This document shows, one piece after another, positions 22,343 to 31,131 of a stretch of 64,000 bases of DNA. A program made the translations under genes and the position numbers. Within the stretch, counting starts at the first letter, position 1; the number at the start of each line of letters is the position of its first letter. The notes under the pieces were generated by a model that made no database searches, was not told where the DNA came from, and saw nothing but the letters and a program-made list of their open reading frames with translations. Source of the stretch: Oscillospiraceae bacterium (GTDB taxonomy: Bacteria; Bacillota; Clostridia; Oscillospirales; Oscillospiraceae); assembly GCA_022800215.1 (NCBI GenBank), contig JAAWPV010000003.1, positions 53,170 through 117,169 of the forward strand, written 5' to 3'.

Positions 22343-23824
22343 TCAGCGGTGATAGAGCTTTTTGGTCTCGTACTGGGGGTCACAGGTGACCTGGAGGCCC
22401 AGCTTCTTATAAATGGTCATGTCGGTGCCGGACAGTATGACGGTGGCATGAGCCTGGCAGTCCCGGAGGGCGGCCAGCTGCTCCAGAGCCAGGGCGGCCA
22501 GAGGGTTGTTGGTGGCGCTGGAGGCCAGGGCGATGAGCACCTCATCCGAATGGAGCCGGGGGTTCTGGCTACCCAAGTACTCCACCTTCAGCTTCTGAAT
22601 GGGCAAAAGGGCCTCGGCCGACATGAGGTGGACCTTCTTATTGATGTCGGCCAGAGCTTTCAGCGCATTCAGCAGTGCGCCGGCGGACGGGCCCATAAGG
22701 TCGCTGGTCTTGCCGGTGACGATACGCCCGTCGGGAAGCTCAATGGCCACGGCGGGGGAGTCCTTCTGTTCCGCCTTGTCCCGGGCGGCGGCCACCACAG
22801 GCCGGAGCTCGTCGGTGATCTCTGCCTGCTTCATAAGGAGCTCCAGCTTATAGACCGCCTCGTCCCCGCCCTTGCCCTGGCGGCGGTCACACCGGGCGTC
22901 ATAGTAGCGGCGAAGGATCTCCTGGCGGGACGCCTCACAGACCACCTCGTCGTCCACAATGCAGCTTCCAATCATGTTAACGCCCATATCGGTGGGAGAC
23001 TTATAGGGACTTTCGCCCATGATATGCTCAAAGATGGCAGAGAGGACAGGAAACACCTCCACATCCCGGTTATAGTTCACCGTGGTCTCCCCGTAGGCCT
23101 GGAGATGGAAGGGGTCGATCATATTCACGTCGTTGAGGTCGGCAGTGGCCGCTTCGTAAGCCAGATTCACGGGATGCTTGAGAGGCAGGTTCCAGACGGG
23201 AAAGGTCTCGAACTTGGCGTAGCCCGCCTTCACTCCACGTTTATATTCATGGTAGAGCTGGGAAAGGCAGACAGCCATCTTGCCGCTGCCCGGACCGGGG
23301 GCAGTGACCACCGCCAGGGGGCGGGTGGTCTCCACAAAGTCGTTTTTGCCGTAGCCCTCGTCAGAGACGATAAGGGGAATATTGTGGGGGTAGCCCTCGA
23401 TGGGATAGTGGCGGTAAACCTTCACCCCCAGGTCCTCCAGCCGCTTTTGGAAATGATCGGCGGCGGACTGGCGGTTGTAGCGGGTGATGACCACGCTGCC
23501 CACGTAAAGCCCCATGGCCCGGAAGGCGTCGATGAGCCGCAGCACGTCCACATCGTATGTGATGCCCAGGTCACCCCGGACCTTGTTCTTCTCGATGTCG
23601 GCAGCGTTGATGGCGAAGATGACCTCCACCTGGTCGGCAAGCTGGGTGAGCATCCGGATCTTGCTGTCCGGCTCGAAGCCGGGAAGCACCCGCTCGGCGT
23701 GGTGGTCGTCAAAAAGCTTACCGCCGAACTCCAGATAGAGCTTGCCGCCGAACTGGGCGATGCGCTCCTTGATGCGCTGAGACTGGATCTCGATGTATTT
23801 CTGATTGTCAAAGCCGATTTTCAT
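22343..23824 (-). CDS. DUF1846 (UPF0371) family protein
   Basis: 493 residues from ATG 23824, with GAGGGG seven bases upstream; eight further codons upstream lack a ribosome site. The protein matches the DUF1846 family of Bacillota: MKIGFDNQKYIEIQSQRIKE at the start, LYLEFGGKLFDDHHAERVLP, and a P-loop-like APGPGSGKMAVCLSQLYHEY. Family function is unsettled; cytosolic and probably nucleotide-binding. Monocistronic by appearance. Confidence 0.85.
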   Translation of the reverse strand: MKIGFDNQKYIEIQSQRIKERIAQFGGKLYLEFGGKLFDDHHAERVLPGFEPDSKIRMLTQLADQVEVIFAINAADIEKNKVRGDLGITYDVDVLRLIDAFRAMGLYVGSVVITRYNRQSAADHFQKRLEDLGVKVYRHYPIEGYPHNIPLIVSDEGYGKNDFVETTRPLAVVTAPGPGSGKMAVCLSQLYHEYKRGVKAGYAKFETFPVWNLPLKHPVNLAYEAATADLNDVNMIDPFHLQAYGETTVNYNRDVEVFPVLSAIFEHIMGESPYKSPTDMGVNMIGSCIVDDEVVCEASRQEILRRYYDARCDRRQGKGGDEAVYKLELLMKQAEITDELRPVVAAARDKAEQKDSPAVAIELPDGRIVTGKTSDLMGPSAGALLNALKALADINKKVHLMSAEALLPIQKLKVEYLGSQNPRLHSDEVLIALASSATNNPLAALALEQLAALRDCQAHATVILSGTDMTIYKKLGLQVTCDPQYETKKLYHR

Positions 23825-23930
23825 CCCGTTTCCCCTCTTTCTTCTCATTCTCTTTTATTCTATCACGATTCGCCCCGGAGACAAAGAGGAATTTCACCAT
23901 TTTTCGCATTTCGTGGATATGGCCAAAAGA

Positions 23931-23968
23931 AACCCCGGGGAGAGTGTCTCCCCGGGATACTTTTTTCC
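23931..23968. terminator. Terminator between DUF1846 and lipoprotein genes
   Basis: CCCGGGGAGA and TCTCCCCGGG pair with a GTG loop; T-rich tracts on both strands. Confidence 0.75.
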
Positions 23969-23972
23969 CCAC

Positions 23973-24707
23973 TTAGTTTTCGGAACCGCCGCTGTAATCC
24001 ATGATCAGGTTATCCAGATTGCGAAGGTCGTCGGTGCTGATGTAAAGGGAGCCGTCCTCGCTTTGTTGGACCTGGATAACAATGGATCGCTCATCCTCGT
24101 AGCCAATGTTGGGGATCTGAGCCTCCAAAAGGTCCAGAAGGGTGTCATAGTAATCGGGGGCGTAGACGGTACGGTACCAGTTCAGGAACTCCTCATCGCT
24201 CATGGAGTCCAGATCCAGGGCGTCATACTTGGCGGTGAAGTCGGCAAAGTGGGACTCCATGTTGTCCATCACCAGGGTCAGGATGTTGATGGGCTTGATG
24301 TTCACCTTCACGGAGAAAGTGCCGTCATCTTGCTTGCTGGCGGAGGCCACAGTGTAGTCGCTCTTGGCGTAGATCTGCTCGTAGAGCTTCTCGGCCCGGA
24401 CGGTCTGCATCTCGGAAGGCTCTACCACGCTGTTCTGGTCCTCAGGGTCCACGCAGCCGGCGATGGAGAAGAAGTAGCTGGTCTCCCCCTCGATGTTGGC
24501 GTCGTACTGCTCCTTGGCGTCGTCGGTGTCCACATTGCTGTAAAACTCCACAAAGCCCTTGAAGTCTCCCTTGTAGGTGGTATCCATCTCCACCTGGACG
24601 CACTTGAGGGCGTCGTCGGTGCTGAGCCCGCCTGTCCGGCAGGCAGTGAGACTGAGGGCCATGCCCGCTGCAAGAGCCAGGGTAAAGATACGCTTGGTCA
24701 TTTTCAT
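23973..24707 (-). CDS. Lipoprotein of unknown function
   Basis: 244 residues from ATG 24707 (AGGAGG eight bases upstream). A lipoprotein signal ends at LSLTAC. The mature part is acidic, with DTTYKGDFKGFVEFYSNVDT and a long helical region rich in Asp and Glu. No enzymatic motif is visible; it resembles DUF5105-type lipoproteins of Clostridia, but I cannot confirm that. It is divergent from a MerR gene. An 18-base palindrome covers its transcription start. Confidence 0.65.
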   Translation of the reverse strand: MKMTKRIFTLALAAGMALSLTACRTGGLSTDDALKCVQVEMDTTYKGDFKGFVEFYSNVDTDDAKEQYDANIEGETSYFFSIAGCVDPEDQNSVVEPSEMQTVRAEKLYEQIYAKSDYTVASASKQDDGTFSVKVNIKPINILTLVMDNMESHFADFTAKYDALDLDSMSDEEFLNWYRTVYAPDYYDTLLDLLEAQIPNIGYEDERSIVIQVQQSEDGSLYISTDDLRNLDNLIMDYSGGSEN

Positions 24708-24793
24708 GTAAGGTTCCTCCTTCTTTATACTGCCCCGGAGCCTTTCCTTGGGCAACGGGGCCACTATGTTCTTCGCTTTTACAAAAAGCGAAG

Positions 24794-24811
24794 AAAAGAC
24801 ATATGTCTTTT
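24794..24811. promoter_or_regulatory. Palindrome at the lipoprotein transcription start
   Basis: AAAAGACATATGTCTTTT is a perfect 18-base palindrome placed just after the leftward -10, a typical repressor site. Confidence 0.5.
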
Positions 24812-24818
24812 CCAAGTT

Positions 24819-24847
24819 ATTATACTACAAAGAAAATTTCCCTGCAA
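24819..24847 (-). promoter_or_regulatory. Promoter of the lipoprotein gene
   Basis: On the minus strand TTGCAG, 17 bases, TATAAT. Confidence 0.75.
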
Positions 24848-24917
24848 GACCCGCGGTCATTTTTCTTTCAGTTTAAGAAATGGAGGATGCTCTTTGTCCT
24901 TTTTTTCACTTTCTCTC

Positions 24918-24948
24918 TTGACTCTCCCCTTGGGGAAAAGTTTATACT
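24918..24948 (+). promoter_or_regulatory. MerR-type promoter with 19-base spacer
   Basis: TTGACT, 19 bases, TATACT, with the dyad CCCCTTGGGG inside the spacer. Overlong spacers with a central dyad are the hallmark of promoters untwisted by MerR-family activators; the downstream gene is itself a MerR regulator. Confidence 0.75.
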
Positions 24949-24998
24949 ATAAGTTGATCTATAATTTCTTCCTTTTGTCCAAGGAGATGCGAATCACC

Positions 24999-26006
24999 AT
25001 GAAGATCAACGAGGTCATGAAACGCACCGGCCTTTCACGCAAGGCCATTTATGTATATGAGGAGCAGGGGCTGCTCTCTCCCGTCAAGGGAGAACAGGGC
25101 TACCGGGATTACAGCGTAAAGGACGTGGAACAGCTGCTGCTGGTGGCCAAGCTACGGGAACTGGACATTCCCCTGAACGACATTGCCCAGCTGCTGCACG
25201 CCCCGGAGGAGACCGACATTCTGATGCAGAAACACCTTACCCAGATGCAGAAGCGGCTGGAGGAGACCATGCGCAAGCTCTCCCAGATGCGGACCATCCT
25301 CTATAACCTGCCTCCCAACGGGCAACTGGACGATTTTATCAAGGCCACCGAAATCGCCATCCCCGATGAGATGGCCATCGCTTCCGCCCGGTATCTGTCG
25401 GAGGACCCCACCCTCTCCTCTGCCCGCAGGCTCACCATGTACATGAACGAGGCTTTTCTGGACATGCCTTTGGATACGCCGGAACGGTGGGATGCCTGGT
25501 ACAAACTGCTGGACCAGATGGATCGGGTCAGCCCTCAAATTTGGGACGGCTATGAGGCCTGCTACGGCAGCATGACCGTTGAACAGAAGTATAAGGACTA
25601 CCGTCTGCGGCGGGCTTTGGTGGTGGGATACACCAAATTCACCCCCGAGGACGAGGAGAAAAAGGGGGAGGAGATCATCTCCAACCTGGGGCGGCTGCTC
25701 TCCGACCCGGATTATCTGGAGCGATGGCGGCGCTATTACCAGCTGGTGGTCGCTCCCTCCTCCCGCAAGGATTCGGTCGTCAACCCGGAGGAGCTGCTGG
25801 TTGTCTTAAGTACGGTATATTTCTCCTACAACAGCGAGTTCAATAAAATTATGGACACTTTGGTCTATCCCTATTTCCAAACGGAGCCCGGCCGACGGCT
25901 GTGCGGTCAACTGAAAGAGGTTTTAAGAGACGATCACGATTTGAGCCCCCTGGCCATGATCTATTTCGACTTCTGGAACAACACCCTGGAGAAATTGATG
26001 GCGTAA
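24999..26006 (+). CDS. MerR-family regulator 1 with large effector domain
   Basis: 335 residues. The winged helix (MKINEVMKRTGLSRKAIYVY, EEQGLLSPVKGEQGYRDYS) is followed by a coiled coil (about 80-105) and an unusually long C-terminal ligand domain of about 220 residues. AAGGAG lies twelve bases before ATG 24999; the ATG at 24987 abuts the site. Its promoter has a 19-base spacer, so it probably activates itself and the two following genes (a SnoaL-like lipoprotein and a flavoprotein). The large effector domain points to an organic ligand rather than a metal. Confidence 0.85.
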   Translation: MKINEVMKRTGLSRKAIYVYEEQGLLSPVKGEQGYRDYSVKDVEQLLLVAKLRELDIPLNDIAQLLHAPEETDILMQKHLTQMQKRLEETMRKLSQMRTILYNLPPNGQLDDFIKATEIAIPDEMAIASARYLSEDPTLSSARRLTMYMNEAFLDMPLDTPERWDAWYKLLDQMDRVSPQIWDGYEACYGSMTVEQKYKDYRLRRALVVGYTKFTPEDEEKKGEEIISNLGRLLSDPDYLERWRRYYQLVVAPSSRKDSVVNPEELLVVLSTVYFSYNSEFNKIMDTLVYPYFQTEPGRRLCGQLKEVLRDDHDLSPLAMIYFDFWNNTLEKLMA

Positions 26007-26058
26007 AGGTGGCTTTTGTAAACGTCTCTGAAACAAATATGTACAAGGAGGAAAAGAA

Positions 26059-26727
26059 ATGAAAGAAATGTCCCGCAGAGAGCTCTTGAAAGGTGGCCTT
26101 GTGGGCGGCGCTGCCATTGCCGCCATGGCAGCCCTGGGCGGCTGCTCCGCCGAAAAGCCCACCCCCTCCCTGACGCCAGGCGAGGCAAATCAGCGCGTCA
26201 GTTTCCCCTACGCATCCCAGATCCTGGATTTGGCCAAGGAAATCATCTCCACCCCTCAAATCTATACGGAGGAGCAGAAGCTGGAGATCCCCGCCGTCCT
26301 CAATGCCAAGCACCGCTACTTCTGGTGCGTGGACCTTCAGGACTATGAAGCTATGCGGGACGTCTACACGGACGAAGGTCCCGGTGGTTTCCGCGTGGAC
26401 TGGGGCACCGGCGAGCAGTCCATCTCCATTGACGAGCAGATCGCCTCTGCCAAAGCCACCACCGGCCCTGGCGAAAATATGGTGCCCATGCACTTCGGCC
26501 ACAACCAAATCGTCCGGTTCATTGACGACACCCACGCCCAGATCCTCACCCGGATGAACGACCGCCATACCTATCATGACGACGGCGAGGTCTATGCCGG
26601 CTGGGGCCTCTATGTGGATGACGTCATGAAGTGCTCAGACGGCGCATGGCGCATGACCTGCGTCCGCCTCGCTTACGGCGTCATGGAAAACCAACTTCGC
26701 GCCATGAAACAGCAGCAGGACGGCTGA
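26059..26727 (+). CDS. Tat-exported SnoaL/NTF2-like lipoprotein
   Basis: 222 residues. A twin-arginine signal (MSRRELLKGG) ends in a lipobox-like ALGGC. The mature domain (about 75-210) has the SnoaL/NTF2-like layout: an initial helix LNAKHRYFWCVDLQDYEAM, VYTDEG, then VPMHFGHNQIVRFIDDTHAQ, and paired strands MNDRHTYHDDGEVYAGWGLY. This cone-shaped fold is shared by small dehydratases and isomerases such as bile-acid 7-alpha-dehydratase BaiE. Tyr/Asp in the first helix and a His in GHN are placed as a possible acid-base pair. AGGAGG precedes the ATG. Operon: merR, this gene, flavoprotein. Confidence 0.65.
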   Translation: MKEMSRRELLKGGLVGGAAIAAMAALGGCSAEKPTPSLTPGEANQRVSFPYASQILDLAKEIISTPQIYTEEQKLEIPAVLNAKHRYFWCVDLQDYEAMRDVYTDEGPGGFRVDWGTGEQSISIDEQIASAKATTGPGENMVPMHFGHNQIVRFIDDTHAQILTRMNDRHTYHDDGEVYAGWGLYVDDVMKCSDGAWRMTCVRLAYGVMENQLRAMKQQQDG

Positions 26728-26759
26728 GGCCGTCCCACAATAAAAAGGAGGAAAATCAA

Positions 26760-28238
26760 ATGAAAAAGCACCTGAAGTTCCTGTCTCTGGCCTGTGCGGT
26801 CTGCCTGGTGCTGACCGCCTGCACCCCCAAGACTCCCGATCCCACCCCCGATAACTCTCCCTCTGTGGAGGAACCCCAAAACCGCGACGTCACCGTAGAC
26901 TTTGTGGTGGTAGGCGCCGGCGCCGGCGGCCTGTCCGCCGCCACCGAGGCCGCCCGGCAGGGCAAGAGCGTGATTTTGCTGGAGAAGCTCTCTTTCGCCG
27001 GCGGCTCCTCCGCCCTGTGCGAAGGGTACTTCTGGTCCAGCGACGCCAAGCTCAACGCCGAGACGGAAAAGGGCTTTGACACCGAGACCATGAAGGAAGC
27101 CATGCTGACTGCCGCCGGCGGCAAAGCAGTGGACAAGCTCATCGAAAATATCTGCGCCATCTCCGGCGAGATCATGGACGGCCTCACCGACGGCGGCACC
27201 GTGTTCCTGAAAGATCAGTATACCGGCAGCGGCGGTGCCATCCCCGGCCTGGACGTGTTCATCGCCGAGGGCGCCGGTGCGGGCCTTGTAAAGTCTATGG
27301 TCAAGATCGCCGAGGACAATCAGGTTGACATCCGCTATGAGTCCAAGGGCACAAAGCTCATCGTGGAAGGAGGCGCTGTCAAGGGCGTCACCGTAGAAGA
27401 CAAGGAGGGTACCTACAACATCTACGCCGGAACCACCATCCTGGCCACCGGCGGCTTCCTGCGCAATGAAGCACTGATGGCCGAGTATGCTCCCGACTGG
27501 ACCGATACCACCCTCTACTGCGCCGCCGGCTCCACTGGTGACGGCCACGAGATGGCCATGGAGCTGGGTGCCCATATCATTGGCAGCAGCTTTGGCTGCG
27601 TATGGGAGTTTGACGGCAAGAACGGCTACCACATGGACGGCGGCATGGCCCCCGCCGTCAGCTTCTTTAAGGTCAATCAAGAGGGTAAACGGGTACTCAA
27701 CGAGTTCGGCGGCGCCACGGTGAATACCAACAACAACATCACCGTCCAACAGACCGGCAACCGGGTCTACTGCTTCATGGACTCCACCTCCGCCTACGCT
27801 GGTCTCGCTGAGCAGGGCGTGGTCGCAGGTCTCGCCTACAAGGCGGACACCCTGGAGGAACTGTGCGACCAGTACGGCATCGACAAGGAGGCATTTATGG
27901 AGACCGTCAACGCCTATAACGAGGCCAAGGCCGCCGGCAAAGATGATGCCGACTTTGGCGTGCCCAACGCCTACATGGTCTCCATGACCGAGGCTCCCTT
28001 CTACGCCACCTATTACCAGCCCATGCCCACCAACTGTCTGGCCGGTCTGGAAACGGACGAGTTCTGCCGCCTGCTGGACAGCAATAACCAGCCCATCCCC
28101 GGCCTTTACGGCGTGGGTGAGCTGATCATGGGCTCCGTGGTGGGCGACGGCAACTACCCCTCCTGCGGCACCTGCCTGGCCGCCGGCATCTACGGCGGTC
28201 CCATCGCCGTCCGGCACGCTCTGGGTATCATGAAATAA
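26760..28238 (+). CDS. Lipoprotein FAD oxidoreductase lacking fumarate-reductase catalytic residues
   Basis: 492 residues. The lipobox is at Cys21 (VLTAC) and the dinucleotide motif GAGAGG at 52-57. The fold is that of the fumarate reductase/ketosteroid dehydrogenase flavoprotein family (FAD_binding_2), but there is no FMN-binding domain. The positions of the fumarate-reductase His and Arg catalysts are replaced: GKRVLNEFGGATVNTNNN has no Arg in the usual place, and HTMGGL is replaced by NCLAGL. Another reaction, such as dehydrogenation or reduction of an enone, is likely. Its partner is the SnoaL-like lipoprotein just upstream. AGGAGG precedes the ATG. A terminator-like hairpin follows. Confidence 0.75.
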   Translation: MKKHLKFLSLACAVCLVLTACTPKTPDPTPDNSPSVEEPQNRDVTVDFVVVGAGAGGLSAATEAARQGKSVILLEKLSFAGGSSALCEGYFWSSDAKLNAETEKGFDTETMKEAMLTAAGGKAVDKLIENICAISGEIMDGLTDGGTVFLKDQYTGSGGAIPGLDVFIAEGAGAGLVKSMVKIAEDNQVDIRYESKGTKLIVEGGAVKGVTVEDKEGTYNIYAGTTILATGGFLRNEALMAEYAPDWTDTTLYCAAGSTGDGHEMAMELGAHIIGSSFGCVWEFDGKNGYHMDGGMAPAVSFFKVNQEGKRVLNEFGGATVNTNNNITVQQTGNRVYCFMDSTSAYAGLAEQGVVAGLAYKADTLEELCDQYGIDKEAFMETVNAYNEAKAAGKDDADFGVPNAYMVSMTEAPFYATYYQPMPTNCLAGLETDEFCRLLDSNNQPIPGLYGVGELIMGSVVGDGNYPSCGTCLAAGIYGGPIAVRHALGIMK

Positions 28239-28256
28239 TATCCCATTTTCATAGGA

Positions 28257-28297
28257 AGAGACCGGCCCTCGTTGAGGGCCGGTCTCTCTTTGCTATT
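28257..28297 (+). terminator. Terminator after the MerR/SnoaL/flavoprotein operon
   Basis: AGAGACCGGCCCTC and GAGGGCCGGTCTCT pair, followed by a moderate T tract. Confidence 0.7.
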
Positions 28298-29446
28298 TCA
28301 GCGGGTGATCCAAACAAGGTTGGCATCCGTCACAAAATTGGGCACCGAATAAAGGACCAGGGCCTGGTCGATGCCGTTGTCGGCGATATACTGGCTGGCG
28401 GAGAGCTTGTAGTACCGGGGGTCAATGAGGTGGATCTCGGAGAAATGAGGGGTGAGGAAAGGCACCAGAGAGTCGGAATAGCTGTCCCGGATGATGAGGA
28501 GCTTTGGCTTGTCAGCGTTGCCGGTTTTGACGATACCCAAAGCCTGCTGGCCCCCCAGGAACATGGAGTACTTGTCCTTCTTCTCCAGAAAGCTCTCATC
28601 ATAGAGCTGCCGGGGCTCCTCAGTGATCTTGCCGCTGGCGTCATAGATACGGCTGGTCACCGTGATACCCTCCTCGGGGACGTAAACATCCATCTCGTCG
28701 GGCTCCACCCAGCGGACGCCGGAGGAGGAGAAGACGGTGCCGTAAAACTCATCGGACACGGTGGTCTTTTGGTAGGTGGAGAGGGGCAGGACCTCATCAC
28801 CGAGGCCCAAGGCCTCCATAACGGCGGTGTAGCCATAGTAGGCCCCCAAGGAGGTCCAGTGATGGTCGGTGCGGTAGAAGATACCTTCATCCTTATGGTC
28901 GGGAAGGGCCGTCCAGAGGCTGTCCACCAGGGTAATGGTATCGGGGAGGGCGCCCGCCACATCGGCATAGACCGTCCGCTGGTCATAGGTGGGTGCGCCC
29001 TGGGGCAGCTTATCCGCCCAAACGTAGGCCTGGGTAGGGATGAGGCCGAAGGTGACAGGGACCCCCGCCTTCTCGGCAAACTGGGCCACGTACTTAGCGT
29101 TGTTGGCCACCCGCTTTTCGTCGGGGGCGTCGAAGCGGGAAATGAGGGTGGAGTCAGCGCAGAAATAGACCCCGTTGTTCTCCTGCTTACCCACCAGCTT
29201 CTCGGCGTAGGCCTTAGCGGCGGTCCAGCCGTCCCGGCCGGGGAACTGGTCGGTGACGTAGGTCTCGTAATCGCTCATGAAGTCTCCGCTTACAAGGCTC
29301 TGGAGGGAGAGGGCGGGACGCTGGGCCAGGGGGCGGTTCTCCACCTGGGAGAACTCCCGGTCCGGTGTGAGGGCGTTGGCGGTGACCATGACCCCCAGGA
29401 AGCCGCAGAAAAGGACGGTGAGAAACAACGCGTATTTTTTAGACAT
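28298..29446 (-). CDS. DHHW family protein, SGNH-like partner of MBOAT
   Basis: 382 residues from ATG 29446, with GGGAGG seven bases upstream; the longer frame into the MBOAT gene is not used. A signal anchor (YALFLTVLFCGFLGVMVTAN) precedes an extracytoplasmic domain with TDHHWTSLGAYYGY, the motif naming the DHHW family (SGNH-like O-acyl transfer partners). RDSYSDSLVPFL near the C-terminus supplies the SGNH-like Asp-Ser. It works with the membrane acyltransferase upstream to acylate a cell-surface polymer; the polymer is unknown. Confidence 0.8.
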   Translation of the reverse strand: MSKKYALFLTVLFCGFLGVMVTANALTPDREFSQVENRPLAQRPALSLQSLVSGDFMSDYETYVTDQFPGRDGWTAAKAYAEKLVGKQENNGVYFCADSTLISRFDAPDEKRVANNAKYVAQFAEKAGVPVTFGLIPTQAYVWADKLPQGAPTYDQRTVYADVAGALPDTITLVDSLWTALPDHKDEGIFYRTDHHWTSLGAYYGYTAVMEALGLGDEVLPLSTYQKTTVSDEFYGTVFSSSGVRWVEPDEMDVYVPEEGITVTSRIYDASGKITEEPRQLYDESFLEKKDKYSMFLGGQQALGIVKTGNADKPKLLIIRDSYSDSLVPFLTPHFSEIHLIDPRYYKLSASQYIADNGIDQALVLYSVPNFVTDANLVWITR

Positions 29447-29463
29447 GATAATACCTCCCGGAA

Positions 29464-30900
29464 TCAAAATCTGAAGTAGAGGAATGGGTTGTAGGTGGCG
29501 TCTACCAGATAACAGGTACAGATCAGCAGCGCGGCCATGAGAAGGATGGGCAGCAGGAGCTTTTTGCTCTTTTCCCCCAGTTTGTCCCACAGGGTCTTGC
29601 CCAAGGGGGTGGAGCTGAGGGCGGCCATGACCAGCATGGGCAGGTAGGACCGCAGGTAGTAGAGGGCAGCGCCGTTCATGAGACCGCCTTCCGCCAGGCC
29701 GAACATAGCCCGGAAATAGGGCCCCAGGTGGGAAAAGTCCTCCACGGCGAAGAGGGTCCAGCCGATGGCGATGAAGAAGAGGGCGTACACATGCCGCAGC
29801 CAGTTGGGCCAGCGCTCCATCCAGGCGTTCAAGAAGAACTTTTCCACCACCAGAAGGACGCCGTAGTAAAGGCCCCAGAGAAGGAAGTTCCAACTGGCCC
29901 CGTGCCAGATGCCGGTGGCAGCCCAGACCACCATCAGGTTGAAAAGGAGCCGGGGCTTGGACACCCGGTTGCCCCCCAGGGGGATATAAAGGTACTCCCG
30001 GAACCAGGTTCCCAGGGAGATGTGCCAGCGGCGCCAAAACTCAGTCAGGGAGCGAGAGATGTAGGGGTAATTGAAGTTTTCCAGAAACTCAAAACCCAGC
30101 ATCCGCCCCAGGCCGATGGCCATGTCGGAGTAGCCCGAGAAGTCAAAGTAGAGCTGGAAGGAGAAGGCCAGGATGCCCAGCCAGGCGCCCAGAGTGGTGA
30201 GCTGGGCCGTGGGAAGGGCCTTGTAGGTGTCCCACAGCATACCCAGGTTGTTGGCAAGGAGCACCTTTTTTGCCGCGCCCACCGTGAAGCGCTGGACTCC
30301 GGAGGCGAATTTTTCCACCGTGTGGTCCCGGTGGTCGATTTGGTCCCCCAGGTCCTTATACTTGATGATGGGGCCGGCGATCAGCTGGGGGAAAAGGGTG
30401 ACGAAGGTACCGAAGTTGATGATGGACCGCTGGGCCTTGGCGTCTCCCCGGTACACATCGATGGTGTAGCTCATGGTCTGGAAGGTGTAGAAGGAGATGC
30501 CGATGGGCAATGTGAAGGGGATGGAGTGGCCCCCCGGAAGAGGCAGGGACTGAATGATGGGCATGAAGGTAAGCCCCAGCCCGGCAAGACTCCCGGCGAT
30601 GAAGTTCCAATACTTAAAGAAGAACAGCAATGCCAGGTTGAAGAAGACCGAGGAGGCTACCGCCATTCGGGCGCCCTTATCATTGTTCCGGGCCTTGCAT
30701 TTTTCTACCAGCCGGCCGTGGGTGTAGTCGATGGCGGTGGAGAGGAACATGATGGCGATATACACCGGCTCCCCCCAGCCGTAGAAAATAAGGTTTACCA
30801 CCAGCAGTACGGCGTTGCGCCAGCGCAGGGGGGTGATATAGTAGGCAAAGAGAACGATGGGCAGGTAGGTGAAGAGGAAAAAGACGCTGGAAAAGACCAA
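29464..30900 (-). CDS. MBOAT family O-acyltransferase (AlgI/DltB-like)
   Basis: 478 residues with about eleven hydrophobic spans. The MBOAT signatures are present: FWRRWHISLGTWFREYLYIP, then GIWHGASWNFLLWG with the invariant His. It transfers acyl groups across the membrane to a surface polysaccharide. The start is a TTG at 30900, with GGAGGTG about five bases upstream; no ATG fits the conserved N-terminus. The DHHW gene begins 17 bases after its stop. Confidence 0.88.
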   Translation of the reverse strand: MVFSSVFFLFTYLPIVLFAYYITPLRWRNAVLLVVNLIFYGWGEPVYIAIMFLSTAIDYTHGRLVEKCKARNNDKGARMAVASSVFFNLALLFFFKYWNFIAGSLAGLGLTFMPIIQSLPLPGGHSIPFTLPIGISFYTFQTMSYTIDVYRGDAKAQRSIINFGTFVTLFPQLIAGPIIKYKDLGDQIDHRDHTVEKFASGVQRFTVGAAKKVLLANNLGMLWDTYKALPTAQLTTLGAWLGILAFSFQLYFDFSGYSDMAIGLGRMLGFEFLENFNYPYISRSLTEFWRRWHISLGTWFREYLYIPLGGNRVSKPRLLFNLMVVWAATGIWHGASWNFLLWGLYYGVLLVVEKFFLNAWMERWPNWLRHVYALFFIAIGWTLFAVEDFSHLGPYFRAMFGLAEGGLMNGAALYYLRSYLPMLVMAALSSTPLGKTLWDKLGEKSKKLLLPILLMAALLICTCYLVDATYNPFLYFRF

Positions 30901-31008
30901 AAAGGCACCTCCCTTTATCAGGGTATTTTTGCAGAGGGAGGGCGTCCGGCGTTCCGGACGCCCTCCTTCCTATTATGCCACAAATTTCTTATTTTGTACA
31001 GCTGGCCG

Positions 31009-31131
31009 CTGTCGGGGCGGTTTTGCCCTTGTAGGGGCGGGCTGTGCCCGCCCGGTGTGTTCCAGGCAAGGTGTTCCCGACCCTTTGGAGAATGGGCGAG
31101 CGCAGCTCGCCCCTACAGGTCTCCGCTCTTC
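31009..31131 (-). repeat. 3'-end element E6, type C, behind the DUF4358 gene
   Basis: Leftward from the DUF4358 stop it runs GAAGAGCGGAG (31131-31121) and ends CCGACAG. The cargo is a paired inverted repeat: GTAGGGGCGAGC near one end and GTAGGGGCGGGC from the other, each with its own GC hairpin (31029-31118). The cargo differs from types A and B but the edges are the same. Confidence 0.75.
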
